Shown here in pieces: positions 1 to 6,373 of a stretch of 14,410 nt of DNA. Position numbers and translations under genes: made by a program. Origin of the DNA: Thermoplasmata archaeon (GTDB lineage: Archaea; Thermoplasmatota; Thermoplasmata; Lutacidiplasmatales; UBA184). Every line of letters starts with the position of its first letter. Position 1 is the stretch's first letter. Below the pieces are notes generated by a model. The model saw only the letters and a list, made by a program, of their open reading frames with translations, was not told where the DNA came from and did not search any database. The DNA lies in assembly GCA_030039525.1 (NCBI GenBank), contig JASHVI010000176.1, positions 1 to 14,410 of the forward strand, read 5' to 3'.

Positions 1-468
1 CTCTACTTCTTCTTCGCCACCTTCGCCTTCGGGGCGGGGTACCAGCCGACGCCCCGGGAGGTCGTCGACCGGATGCTCGACCTCGCCGAGGTCGGGCCGA
101 CCGACGTCGTCTACGACCTCGGCGCCGGCACCGGCGCCTTCGTCTTCCGGGCGGCCCGGGACCGGGGCGCCCGGGCCGTGGGCGTCGAGATCGAGCCCCT
201 GCGGATCGCGGTCCTCCGCCTCCGTCGGCGGTTCGGTCCCGCCCGGGACCGGATCACCATCCGATGGGGCAACCTGTTCGGGCTCGACTACCGGGAGTCG
301 ACCGTGGTGGTCCTCTTCCTCTGGGGGTCGATCATGGGACGCCTCAAGCCCCGCCTCGAGGCCGAGCTCCCGAAGGGGGCCCGGGTCGTCAGCTACTGGC
401 ACCCGGTCCCTGGGTGGGAGCCGACCCACCTCGACCCCGAGCACCGGATATTCCTCTATCGCCGTTAG
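1..468 (+). CDS. SAM-dependent methyltransferase, FAM173-like (5' end missing)
   Basis: The frame is open from base 1 and ends with TAG at 466-468, so the N terminus lies left of the window; 155 residues are visible. Numbering from the first visible codon, a hydrophobic stretch (about 1-12) leads into QPTPREVVDRML (15-26), then methyltransferase motif I, DLGAGTG (39-45), and the acidic end of strand 2, GVEIE (61-65), which normally binds the ribose of SAM. The segment STVVVLFLWG followed by LKPRLEAELPKGARVVS (115-131) resembles the FAM173 / ATP-synthase c-subunit lysine methyltransferase group, in which a membrane helix precedes the catalytic domain. This gives a class I methyltransferase, probably membrane-anchored, likely acting on protein lysine. 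The substrate is inferred from family resemblance only. An internal ATG at 73 would cut away conserved sequence and is not the start. Confidence 0.8.
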   Translation, partial: LYFFFATFAFGAGYQPTPREVVDRMLDLAEVGPTDVVYDLGAGTGAFVFRAARDRGARAVGVEIEPLRIAVLRLRRRFGPARDRITIRWGNLFGLDYRESTVVVLFLWGSIMGRLKPRLEAELPKGARVVSYWHPVPGWEPTHLDPEHRIFLYRR

Positions 469-505
469 ACGGCCCGTCGGACTTCTCTGTAGTCTCACGC
501 AAACC

Positions 506-513
506 CTCAAATC
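506..513 (+). promoter_or_regulatory. Weak TATA-like element of the aquaporin gene
   Basis: CTCAAATC is the most A/T-rich stretch of the 66-bp gap. It lies 22-29 nt before the ATG at 535, the same distance as the clearer TATA boxes elsewhere in the window. It is a poor match to the archaeal consensus and is proposed mainly on position. Confidence 0.3.
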
Positions 514-534
514 CCCGACCTCGAGTCCCCGCGC

Positions 535-1263
535 ATGGCCTGGTCGACGGCGCAGAAGTGCCTCGCCGAATTCCTCGGGACCTTCGCCCTCCTCCTCTTC
601 GGGGGGGGCTCGGCGGTCGCCTCCCTGGACGTCGGCGATCCGCTCGCCCGCGTGGTCCTGGTCTCGCTCGCCTTCGGCTTCGTGCTCCTCGGCGCGGCCT
701 ACGCGCTCGGGGAGATCTCGGGGGGCCACTTCAACCCGGCCGTCACCTTCGGGATGGCGGTCTCCGGACGGACGCCCTGGAAGGACGTCGTCCCGTACCT
801 CGTGAGCCAGATCATCGGCGGCTTCGTCGGGATCGCGGTCATCGTCGGGGTCGTCCACGGGAACGCGACCGCCTGGAGCAACGCGCAGCTCGCCTCGTTC
901 GGCTCCCAGTGCTACAGCGGGAACGGCTCCCCGTGCGGCTTCTCGCTCGGCTCGGTCTTCCTCCTGGAGCTCGCCCTCACCTTCGCGTTCGTCTTCGTCA
1001 TCCTGCGCGTGACCCGCCCCGGGGCCGGCGCCGGCAACCTCGCGCCGATCGCGATCGGCCTCATGCTCGCGGTGGGCAACCTGGTCGCGATCCCGATAGA
1101 CGGCGCCTCGATGAACCCGGTGCGGACCTTCTCGCCCGCGCTCGCCTCCGCGATCGTCGGCGGCTCGGGCTCCTGGGCGATCGACCAGTCCTGGCTCTTC
1201 TGGATCGCTCCCATCCTGGGAGGGATCCTCGCCGCGGTCGTCGAGCGGTGGTTGAGCTCGTAG
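535..1263 (+). CDS. Aquaporin / MIP-family channel with NPA and NPV motifs
   Basis: A 242-residue membrane channel of the major intrinsic protein family, which passively conducts water and sometimes glycerol or other small solutes. Six hydrophobic helices are visible plus two half-helix loops: SGGHFNPAVT (N67-P68-A69) and SMNPVRT (N194-P195-V196-R197). The length is typical of prokaryotic aquaporins. Aligned by spacing to E. coli AqpZ, the selectivity filter would be F47, N182, A191 and R197, where AqpZ has Phe, His, Thr and Arg. The loss of His and the NPV second motif suggest a permeability different from that of a strict water channel; this is inference. The ATG at 535 begins a standard N terminus (AEFLGTFALLLFG). 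The gene stands alone between the methyltransferase and the convergent FKBP gene. Confidence 0.93.
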   Translation: MAWSTAQKCLAEFLGTFALLLFGGGSAVASLDVGDPLARVVLVSLAFGFVLLGAAYALGEISGGHFNPAVTFGMAVSGRTPWKDVVPYLVSQIIGGFVGIAVIVGVVHGNATAWSNAQLASFGSQCYSGNGSPCGFSLGSVFLLELALTFAFVFVILRVTRPGAGAGNLAPIAIGLMLAVGNLVAIPIDGASMNPVRTFSPALASAIVGGSGSWAIDQSWLFWIAPILGGILAAVVERWLSS

Positions 1264-1282
1264 CGGGGGGCTCGGGCCCCCG
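1264..1282 (+). terminator. GC hairpin directly after the aquaporin stop
   Basis: CGGGGG (1264-1269) and CCCCCG (1277-1282) form a perfect 6-bp stem with a 7-nt loop in the 43-bp gap between two convergent genes. No T-run follows, and archaeal termination depends mainly on T-tracts. It may simply stabilise the 3' end of the mRNA or arise by chance from the composition. Confidence 0.25.
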
Positions 1283-1306
1283 ATCCGGGGGCTCTCGGGG
1301 TGCGGT

Positions 1307-2113
1307 CTAGCCGGAGGGCTCGGGGGCCTTCGAGGGCGAGGGCTCGTCGGCGGGAGCCTCCGCCGACTTCGCGGGCTTCTCCTCGCGCTTCGCCGGCGTC
1401 ACGTACTCCTCGGAGATCGTGATCTTCTCCGGCTTCAGCTGCGTCCGCAGCCGCTCGACGAGGCGGGGCTTCGAGGCCATCCAAGCGAAGTCGAACTTCG
1501 CCCGGTCCGGGACCTTGAGCGTGAGGTGGCCGCTGCGGATCTCGACGTGGAACTCCTGGGAGCGGCCGTAGACGAGCTCGACGATCGCCTTCGCCTGCTC
1601 GGCCGGCTCCTCGATCCGGGACTCCACGCGGAAGCTCCCCCGGATCTTGCGTCCGGCGAAGGCCGGATTGAAATCGACCCGTACGCGGGCCGCGGTGAGG
1701 CTGACCACGCGTCCCCGGCGGCCCTTGATCGTGAGGACCGTCCCGAGGTCGAGGTGGGCGTCCTCCTTGCGGAGCTCGGGGAGCCGGGAGATCTCGTGCA
1801 TCCCGAAGAGCTCGATGAGCTTCGGGTCGCGCTCCCCGAAGGCGTCGGCCGGTGCGAACTCCTTCGTCACCTCGGCCCCGATCGGCAGCCCGACGAGGAC
1901 CGACTCGATCCCTCCGGGGAAGAAGTCCCCGCCGATCAGGTGCGGGTGAGGCCCGAACTTCTGCCCCTCGGAGAGCGGCACCTCGGCCTTCTGGGCGACC
2001 TCCTCCCGGGTCGTGTCGACGAGCTCCGTCCGTCCGCCGCCCTCGGCCCACAGCTCGTAGTCGAGGAGGACGAGGTCGCCGGAGGCCGTCGCGCTCGCCG
2101 AATGGGAGGTCAT
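1307..2113 (-). CDS. FKBP-type peptidyl-prolyl isomerase, long archaeal SlyD-like form
   Basis: A 268-residue folding helper that isomerises peptide bonds before proline. The FKBP core begins at LVLLDYELWAE (14-24), continues through IGGDFFPGGIESVLVGLPIG (60-79) and is interrupted by the insert-in-flap segment (about 92-145). It resumes at VDFNPAFAGRKIRGSFRV (146-163), the usual closing strand of SlyD-like proteins. A second domain (about 170-237) is found in the long archaeal forms, and the tail (238-268) is a Pro/Ala/Lys/Glu-rich, probably disordered extension. There is no signal peptide, so it is cytosolic. The start is ATG 2113-2111: FKBP homology begins just after it, and a TATA box lies 26-31 nt upstream. 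The open frame extends further upstream, but that part is antisense-like and carries no homology. Confidence 0.9.
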   Translation of the reverse strand: MTSHSASATASGDLVLLDYELWAEGGGRTELVDTTREEVAQKAEVPLSEGQKFGPHPHLIGGDFFPGGIESVLVGLPIGAEVTKEFAPADAFGERDPKLIELFGMHEISRLPELRKEDAHLDLGTVLTIKGRRGRVVSLTAARVRVDFNPAFAGRKIRGSFRVESRIEEPAEQAKAIVELVYGRSQEFHVEIRSGHLTLKVPDRAKFDFAWMASKPRLVERLRTQLKPEKITISEEYVTPAKREEKPAKSAEAPADEPSPSKAPEPSG

Positions 2114-2138
2114 CTTCGGCGTCCGAGGGAGGGGGTCG

Positions 2139-2144
2139 TTTAAA
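2139..2144 (-). promoter_or_regulatory. TATA box of the FKBP gene, overlapping the upstream stop codon
   Basis: Reads TTTAAA on the minus strand, 26-31 nt before the ATG at 2113, as expected for a leaderless archaeal transcript. It overlaps the TAA stop (2142-2140) of the upstream glycosyltransferase gene, so the FKBP gene has its own promoter although it follows co-directionally by only 26 bp. Confidence 0.7.
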
Positions 2145-3210
2145 GTTTGCCCGAGCGGGCCGCCGCTCCCGGTGGCGCGGCCCGGCGCCAGCCGAAGTGG
2201 TACAGACCCCGGGCCGCCCCCCAGAGCGTCGCCCACCGTCGCAGGATCTCGATCGCCTGGTACCGCAGCCCGGGGTACCGGCGGTCCTCCGCCCAGCCGG
2301 AGGCGGTGAGCGCCAGCGCCAGCCCGAGGAGGCCGAGGCCGGCGAAGAGCAGGAGGCCCTCCGGAACCAGCCGGGGCACCGGCAGCACGAGCGCGATCGC
2401 GCCGGCGACGGCGAGGAGCGGCAGCAGCACGTACGGAAGGAGCCGGCCGCCGGAGGCCTCGTACGTCGTCCCCTGCTTCCGCCACACGACGTACCCCCCC
2501 TCCGAGTACATCGCCTGCTTGCGGAGCAGCGAGCGCGTCGAGATGTCGGAGAAGTCGTGGTCGACCCCGGCGCCCGGTACGTAGACCCCGCGGAAGCCGG
2601 CGCGCAGGGCGCGGACCGCGGCGTCCTGGTCCTCGCTCGCGGTGCGTCCGAAGGCGAACATCGAGGCGTCCAGGAGGCCGATCCGCCGGAACACCTCCGC
2701 CCGCCAGGCGGAGTTGCCCATCGGGAGCGCGTGCGGTCGCTGCCGGGCGACCCGGTCGTAGAACCGTCGGAGGTAGCCGTCGTAGAACCGGGCCCCGACG
2801 TTGTGGAGCGAGGAAGGGATCGCGGGGGTGGGTCCCCCGGTGAACCCGACCGTCGGGTCCTCGAACGGCCCGAGCAGCTCCCGGAGCCAGTCGGGAGGGG
2901 CGATCTCGTCGGCGTCGAGGAAGGCAAGGAACTCTCCGGTCGCCGTCCGGAGGGCCACGTTCCGGCTCTCCGGGATGCTGCCCGGGGCGGGAAGGTGCCG
3001 GACCGAGGGGTCCCGGGCGGTGAATCCCTTCGTGATCTCCTCGACGCGCGAGTCCCCCCCGCCGTCGGCGACCCAGATCTCCTCCGCCCTCCGGGACTGC
3101 GCGAGCAGGCTCTCGAGCGTGCGGGCGACCCGGGGGTCCTTCAGGACCGTCACGACGACCGAGACCGTGCCCGGCCGCACCCGCGGGAACTCCGGCGGCG
3201 CCTCCGGCAT
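2140..3210 (-). CDS. Family 2 glycosyltransferase with C-terminal membrane helices
   Basis: A 356-residue GT-A-fold enzyme that transfers a sugar from a nucleotide donor. The N-terminal fold starts at VSVVVTVLKDPRVARTL (16-32) with WVADGGGD (46-53). The metal- and nucleotide-binding DXD motif is FLDADE (D99, D101). The acceptor-side motif is GRTASEDQD (188-196), with E193-D194 as candidate base. Two hydrophobic spans (about 257-279 and 283-304) should anchor it in the membrane with the catalytic domain inside. The start is ATG 3210-3208, 5 nt after the epimerase stop; an in-frame upstream extension would overlap the epimerase and has no glycosyltransferase character. The pairing with an epimerase suggests glycan or lipid-linked sugar synthesis. 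The sugar and acceptor cannot be told. Confidence 0.88.
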   Translation of the reverse strand: MPEAPPEFPRVRPGTVSVVVTVLKDPRVARTLESLLAQSRRAEEIWVADGGGDSRVEEITKGFTARDPSVRHLPAPGSIPESRNVALRTATGEFLAFLDADEIAPPDWLRELLGPFEDPTVGFTGGPTPAIPSSLHNVGARFYDGYLRRFYDRVARQRPHALPMGNSAWRAEVFRRIGLLDASMFAFGRTASEDQDAAVRALRAGFRGVYVPGAGVDHDFSDISTRSLLRKQAMYSEGGYVVWRKQGTTYEASGGRLLPYVLLPLLAVAGAIALVLPVPRLVPEGLLLFAGLGLLGLALALTASGWAEDRRYPGLRYQAIEILRRWATLWGAARGLYHFGWRRAAPPGAAARSGKL

Positions 3211-3215
3211 GCCGG

Positions 3216-4172
3216 TTAGGCCCGCCGTCCGACGAGCTCGCGGATCGTCCGATCGACCGCTTCCCCCGAGGTGACCGAGGCGCTCCAGCCGAGCGCCCGG
3301 AGCTTGGCGATCGACAGGAGCTGCTTCGGGACGTCCCCGGGCCACCCGCGCTCGCCGCCGGTGTACTCGATCCGGGCCGTTCCCCCGTGGGCGGCCACCA
3401 TCCGCTCCGCGAGCTCCTTCACCGAGACCTGGTCCTCGGTGCCGAGGTTGTAGAGGTTGACCGGCTGCGCCGCGTGGGCGGCGACGAACCGCATCGCCTC
3501 GACGCAGGCCTCGGTGCGCAGGTAGCTCTTCGCTTGGCGGCCGTCCCCGAGGACCTCCAGGCGCGCGGGGTCGCGTCGGAGCTTCTGGTCGAAGTCGTAG
3601 AGGACGCCGTGGGTCATCCCCGGGCCGATGATGTTCGCGAACCGGTACAGGTAGACCGTGAGGCCGTAGCAGGCCGAGTACGCCGTGAGCAGCGCCTCGC
3701 TCGCGAGCTTCGAGGCGCCGTACAGCGACTCCGGCAGGAGGGGCCCGTACTCCTCCGGGGTCGGGAAGAGGCTCGGCCGTCCGTAGACCACGCTCGAGGA
3801 GGCGAAGAAGATCCTCGGCACGTCGGCCTGCCGGGCGGCCTCGAGGACCTGGAAGGTCGCCATCGTTCCCTGCTCGAGGTCGGTCCGGGGGTCGGCCGTC
3901 CCCTTACGGATGTCCGGGTTCGCCGCGAGGTGCCAGACCTCGGAGGCTCCGCGCAGCTCCGAGCGCCAGGCCTCCGGCGCGAGCAGGTCGGCGACGCGCA
4001 GCGTCGCCCCGCGCCCCTCGAGCGCCCGGAGCGCCTCCCGACGCCCCGACGAGAGGTTGTCGATGACCCGGACCGGGCGGCCCCCCTCGACGAGGGAGCC
4101 GACGAGGACGTGCCCGATCGCCCCGGCGCCCCCGGTCACGACCACCGGACCGTCCGACGCGGCGCTCGGCAT
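3216..4172 (-). CDS. NAD-dependent nucleotide-sugar epimerase/dehydratase (GalE-like extended SDR)
   Basis: A 318-residue extended short-chain dehydrogenase/reductase that alters a nucleotide sugar using bound NAD. The Rossmann motif is TGGAGAIG (13-20), with IDNLSSGR (37-44) after strand 2, where the adenosine ribose is bound. LAANPDIR (82-89) follows strand 4. The catalytic Tyr-Lys pair is YGASK (Y151, K155), with serines at 125-127 (FASSSVVYG) for the third member. The C-terminal half (RFANIIGPG, SYLRTEACVEAM, NLGTEDQVSVKELAE) is typical of GalE / UDP-glucose 4-epimerase-like proteins. Which sugar it handles is not visible. It is the first gene of a unit with the glycosyltransferase, which begins 5 nt later. 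The ATG at 4172 fits both the fold and the TATA box at 4199-4206. Confidence 0.9.
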   Translation of the reverse strand: MPSAASDGPVVVTGGAGAIGHVLVGSLVEGGRPVRVIDNLSSGRREALRALEGRGATLRVADLLAPEAWRSELRGASEVWHLAANPDIRKGTADPRTDLEQGTMATFQVLEAARQADVPRIFFASSSVVYGRPSLFPTPEEYGPLLPESLYGASKLASEALLTAYSACYGLTVYLYRFANIIGPGMTHGVLYDFDQKLRRDPARLEVLGDGRQAKSYLRTEACVEAMRFVAAHAAQPVNLYNLGTEDQVSVKELAERMVAAHGGTARIEYTGGERGWPGDVPKQLLSIAKLRALGWSASVTSGEAVDRTIRELVGRRA

Positions 4173-4198
4173 CGGGGCGCGTCTTCACTTTGCGAAGC

Positions 4199-4206
4199 AT
4201 ATATAA
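4199..4206 (-). promoter_or_regulatory. TATA box of the epimerase gene, possibly shared with the divergent operon
   Basis: Minus strand TTATATAT lies 27-34 nt before the epimerase ATG (4172), giving an almost leaderless transcript. The same A/T block reads ATATATAA on the plus strand, with purine-rich GCGAAG before it as a possible BRE. A plus-strand start about 26 nt downstream would fall near 4229, ahead of the ATG at 4263. It is the only A/T-rich block in the 90-bp divergent gap. Confidence 0.75.
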
Positions 4207-4222
4207 GAGGCGGGCCGCCTAA

Positions 4223-4250
4223 ACGCCGGCCACCGGCGTCGTGCCGGCGT
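4223..4250 (+). repeat. 7-bp palindrome plus third half-site in the divergent gap
   Basis: ACGCCGG (4223-4229), a 3-nt spacer, then CCGGCGT (4233-4239) make a perfect inverted repeat. A further CCGGCGT lies at 4244-4250, one helical turn (11 nt) after the second arm. The site covers the expected plus-strand transcription start and leader, so it could be an operator or an RNA hairpin. The downstream operon encodes a winged-helix-like protein that could bind it, which is speculation. Confidence 0.5.
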
Positions 4251-4252
4251 CC

Positions 4253-4256
4253 GGAG
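4253..4256 (+). promoter_or_regulatory. Ribosome-binding site of the 74-aa gene
   Basis: GGAG ends 6 nt before the ATG at 4263. It supports this short start and implies a leadered transcript, unlike most genes in the window. Confidence 0.5.
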
Positions 4257-4262
4257 CCTCGG

Positions 4263-4487
4263 ATGCGAACGTACGTCCGCATGATCTTCCAGTCCGAAGG
4301 CGCCGAACCTCGGACGGTCCTGAAGCTGATGCACGAGCTCGGCTTCGAGGAGTCGATGGGGATGCACGACTTCGTCTACCGGTGGAAGGACTCGGTGAAC
4401 TTCGAGCAGGTGCTGACGCTCGTCTCGAACCTGCACGCGAAGCTGAAGGGCCTGCACGTCAGCTTCGAGGTCACGACGATCACGTGA
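4263..4487 (+). CDS. Small conserved-looking protein of unknown function (74 aa)
   Basis: I do not recognise this family. The protein alternates predicted strands and helices: RTYVRMIFQSEG (strand), EPRTVLKLMHELGF (helix, 15-27), MHDFVYRWK (strand), NFEQVLTLVSNLHAKLKG (helix, 46-63) and LHVSFEVTTIT (strand, 64-74). This beta-alpha-beta-alpha-beta order would suit a small ferredoxin-like fold, perhaps dimeric; that is a guess from pattern. There is no signal peptide, membrane span or cysteine. The frame has balanced protein-like composition rather than the Arg/Pro/Gly-rich look of shadow frames. GGAG precedes the ATG by 6 nt. The stop TGA overlaps the next gene's GTG (GTGA), so the two are probably translated together. 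The longer upstream frame is antisense to the epimerase and is discarded. Confidence 0.75.
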   Translation: MRTYVRMIFQSEGAEPRTVLKLMHELGFEESMGMHDFVYRWKDSVNFEQVLTLVSNLHAKLKGLHVSFEVTTIT

Positions 4488-4900
4488 CCGACGTGGGGCA
4501 GTCCGGAGCGGCCGCCCCCGACTCCGGGCTCGAGGACTCGCTCCTGCTCCACCTCCTCGACCACCGGGGGCACCAGGTCCGCTTCGAGGCCGACCAGTGG
4601 ACCACGGAGTTCGGCATCTTCCGCGCGTTCTGCGACGTCGACACCGGCGCCATCAAGGGCGCGCTCCGGAGCCTCGAGATGAACCGCTCGATCTACCGAC
4701 GCGTCCAGTACGTGATCGGGTACAGCGAGCCGAAGCTGGTCTACTCGCTCACCCCCGGGGGCCACCGGCGCGCGCTGCGGCTGCAGCGCCAGCGGGAGGG
4801 GCTGCCCGAGCCCACGGACGGGCTCCCGTCGCTCCCCTCCGGGCAGGACCCCGGCGATCTCCCCCCCGGCCTCGCGCCCCCCTCGCCCGCGCTCGAGTGA
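4484..4900 (+). CDS. Winged-helix-like protein, putative transcriptional regulator (138 aa)
   Basis: Begins with GTG at 4484, overlapping the previous stop. Residues 16-105 look like a winged helix-turn-helix. LEDSLLLHLLDHRG (16-29) suits helix 1. TTEFGIFRAFCDVDTGAIKGALRSLEMNRSI (40-70) suits helices 2 and 3. The wing strands are YRRVQYVIGYSEPKLVYSLTPGGHRRAL (71-98), where the YSLTPGGHRRA ending is common in MarR/PadR-like domains. The last 30 residues are rich in Pro, Gly, Ser and acidic residues and are probably disordered. DNA binding is inferred; it could control its own operon through the palindrome at 4223-4250, or be an adaptor that binds a partner. The stop overlaps the acetyltransferase start as TGATG. 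Confidence 0.7.
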   Translation: MTDVGQSGAAAPDSGLEDSLLLHLLDHRGHQVRFEADQWTTEFGIFRAFCDVDTGAIKGALRSLEMNRSIYRRVQYVIGYSEPKLVYSLTPGGHRRALRLQRQREGLPEPTDGLPSLPSGQDPGDLPPGLAPPSPALE

Positions 4901-5469
4901 TGTCGTCCCCCCCGGGGGCCCTCGAGGGTCGCCGGGTGCGGCTCCGTCCGCTGCGTCCCGCCGATCTCGAGCTCGTGCACGACTGGTACGAGGACCCGGA
5001 GCTCGTCGCCCCGTTCGACCGGTACGCGACGGAGACGCTCGAGGGGTTCCGGGCCTCGATCGCCGCGGCGCCCGGGGACCCCGCCTCCCTGGCGCCCCGG
5101 TTCGTCATCGAGCGCTCGGCCGGGGGCCCGCCCGTGGGCTGCGTCGGGCACTACCGGGCGCACCCCGTGCTCGAGCTCGAGGAGGTCTGGTACCTGATCG
5201 CCGAGCCGTCGGCCCGCGGCGGGGGCCTGGGGTCGGAGGCGGTCGGTCTGCTCATCGACCACCTCTTCCGCACGACCGGGCTGGAGCGGATCGCCGCCAG
5301 CTCGGACGTCGAGAACCGGGCCTCGCGAGGGCTCGCGGAGAAGCTCAGCCTCCGGCTCGAGGGGACCCTGCGCTCCGCCCTCTACCACCACGCCCGGTGG
5401 CACGACGTCGCGGTCTACGCCGTCACGCGGGCGGAGTGGGCGCGCCGCCCGTCGGCTCCTCCACCGTGA
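4900..5469 (+). CDS. GNAT N-acetyltransferase, RimJ/RimL-like
   Basis: A 189-residue acetyl-CoA-dependent N-acetyltransferase. The RimJ/L pattern is complete: VRLRPLRPADLELVHDWYED (13-32) at the N terminus, the acetyl-CoA pyrophosphate loop RGGGLGSEA (106-114), then ENRASRGLAEKLSLRLEG (138-155) and HDVAVYAVTRAEW (168-180). Members acetylate protein N termini, ribosomal proteins or small amines; the substrate here is unknown. The ATG at 4900 overlaps the previous stop (TGATG), indicating translational coupling with the winged-helix gene. Its last 47 bp overlap the 3' end of the AlaX gene on the other strand. The C-terminal residues RRPSAPPP may be a disordered tail formed by that overlap. Confidence 0.88.
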   Translation: MSSPPGALEGRRVRLRPLRPADLELVHDWYEDPELVAPFDRYATETLEGFRASIAAAPGDPASLAPRFVIERSAGGPPVGCVGHYRAHPVLELEEVWYLIAEPSARGGGLGSEAVGLLIDHLFRTTGLERIAASSDVENRASRGLAEKLSLRLEGTLRSALYHHARWHDVAVYAVTRAEWARRPSAPPP

Positions 5470-6184
5470 GGTGCACCCGCTCCGGCGGAGCCCCGCCCGG
5501 CCGGTCGAACCGTACCCCGCCGATCTCCCCGGTGCTGCGAAGGTGGGTCCCGCCGCAGGGGGAGGCGTCGGCCCCGTCGATCTCGATGACCCGGACCTCC
5601 TCGATGCCGGGCGGGAGCGCGATCAGTCCCGATCGCGGCGACGGGCTCCGCTCGTACTCCGCGCGGGGAAGGTGCCGGACCCGCACCGGTCGGCCCGCGC
5701 GCACGATCTCCCGGAACTCCTCGACCCACGCCGCGCCCTCTCCCACGTCGGGCGCCGTCCCCTCCAGATCGATCGTCGCCTCCGAACCGCCGAGCGTCGC
5801 CTTCCGGGTCCTCAGGCCCGCTCGGGAGAACAGGAGGGCGCTCGCGAGGTGCTGCGCCGTGTGGAGGCGCATGTGGCGGAACCGTCGGTCCCAGTCGATC
5901 TCGCCCTCGATCGTCTCTCCGACCCGGGCGGGTCGCGCGTTCGGTCCGCGCCCCCGGGCCACCCGGTGCAGGACGGTTCCCGAGGTGCGGGAGACGTCGG
6001 CGATCCCGATCGGCGCCGCGTCGGCGAGGTGGAGGAGGCCCCGGTCCGGGGGCTGACCCCCGCCGCCCGGGTAGAAGAACGTCCGGTCCAGGACCACCGC
6101 GCCGGGAGGCAGCGCCTCGACGCGCGCCGTGAATCGCCGCACGTATCCCGAGTCCGTGTCGACCGGGTAGAGCAGCTCGGTCAT
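5423..6184 (-). CDS. alaX: Alanyl-tRNA editing protein AlaX (medium/long type)
   Basis: A 253-residue free-standing editing enzyme that deacylates tRNA(Ala) mischarged with serine or glycine. It is homologous to the editing domain of alanyl-tRNA synthetase. The N-terminal beta-barrel domain carries FFYPGGGGQPPDRG (36-49), a glycine-rich motif found in AlaX-M/L but not in the shortest AlaX forms. The zinc site is complete: HTAQH (H108, H112) and CGGTH (C210, H214). No catalytic synthetase domain is present. The ATG at 6184 begins the typical MTELLYPVDT N terminus, and the much longer upstream frame is antisense to PCNA and the thiolase. The gene is divergent from PCNA and overlaps the acetyltransferase 3' end by 47 bp. 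Confidence 0.93.
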   Translation of the reverse strand: MTELLYPVDTDSGYVRRFTARVEALPPGAVVLDRTFFYPGGGGQPPDRGLLHLADAAPIGIADVSRTSGTVLHRVARGRGPNARPARVGETIEGEIDWDRRFRHMRLHTAQHLASALLFSRAGLRTRKATLGGSEATIDLEGTAPDVGEGAAWVEEFREIVRAGRPVRVRHLPRAEYERSPSPRSGLIALPPGIEEVRVIEIDGADASPCGGTHLRSTGEIGGVRFDRPGGAPPERVHLTVEEPTGGAPTPPA

Positions 6185-6205
6185 CTCCGGACCACGCCGA
6201 CCCCT

Positions 6206-6213
6206 GAGAAAGC
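6206..6213 (-). promoter_or_regulatory. Possible TATA element of alaX
   Basis: GCTTTCTC on the minus strand, 22-29 nt before the ATG at 6184. It is weak in sequence but is the only T-rich block at the distance used by neighbouring leaderless genes. Confidence 0.35.
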
Positions 6214-6325
6214 GGTGGCGCCCGGCGACGGCCGGCCGAGGGCGTGGCGCGCGCTCTCGGCCCCGGCGGGTCCGGGCGGAGCGCGGCCGGACCTCAAGGC
6301 GGCCCGCCCCACCCCCGCCCGCGCC

Positions 6326-6339
6326 GACAAGCTTTATGG
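6326..6339 (+). promoter_or_regulatory. BRE and TATA box of the PCNA gene
   Basis: GACAA (6326-6330) followed by GCTTTATGG (6331-6339) is close to the archaeal BRE/TATA consensus. A start about 26 nt downstream would leave a leader of roughly 10-15 nt before the ATG at 6374. GAGG at 6364-6367, 6 nt before the ATG, may serve as ribosome-binding site. Confidence 0.7.
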
Positions 6340-6373
6340 AGGGGCCCCGTGTGGCACCGCCCCGAGGCCCTCG

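Noticed and set aside
236..242. C- and G-runs across the window as G-quadruplex or slippage sites in general
   Set aside because: Runs of four to seven G or C are common at this GC level. Only the run at 10192-10197 coincides with a visible change of coding frame.
912..2927. A minus-strand open frame of 671 codons spanning the aquaporin, FKBP and glycosyltransferase genes
   Set aside because: It is out of frame with all three well-supported genes and has a Ser/Arg/Pro/Gly-biased shadow composition.
2140..4172. Epimerase plus glycosyltransferase as part of a larger capsule or surface-glycan cluster
   Set aside because: Only two sugar genes are present, flanked by unrelated housekeeping genes; no flippase, polymerase or further transferases occur in the window.
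3387..4262. A plus-strand extension of the 74-aa gene to 366 codons
   Set aside because: The upstream part is antisense to the epimerase and lacks protein-like composition; GGAG before the ATG at 4263 and the TATA position support the short start.
5471..6373. A plus-strand extension of PCNA by about 300 codons
   Set aside because: Antisense to alaX; PCNA proteins begin at MFKA, and the BRE/TATA site lies between the extension and the ATG.
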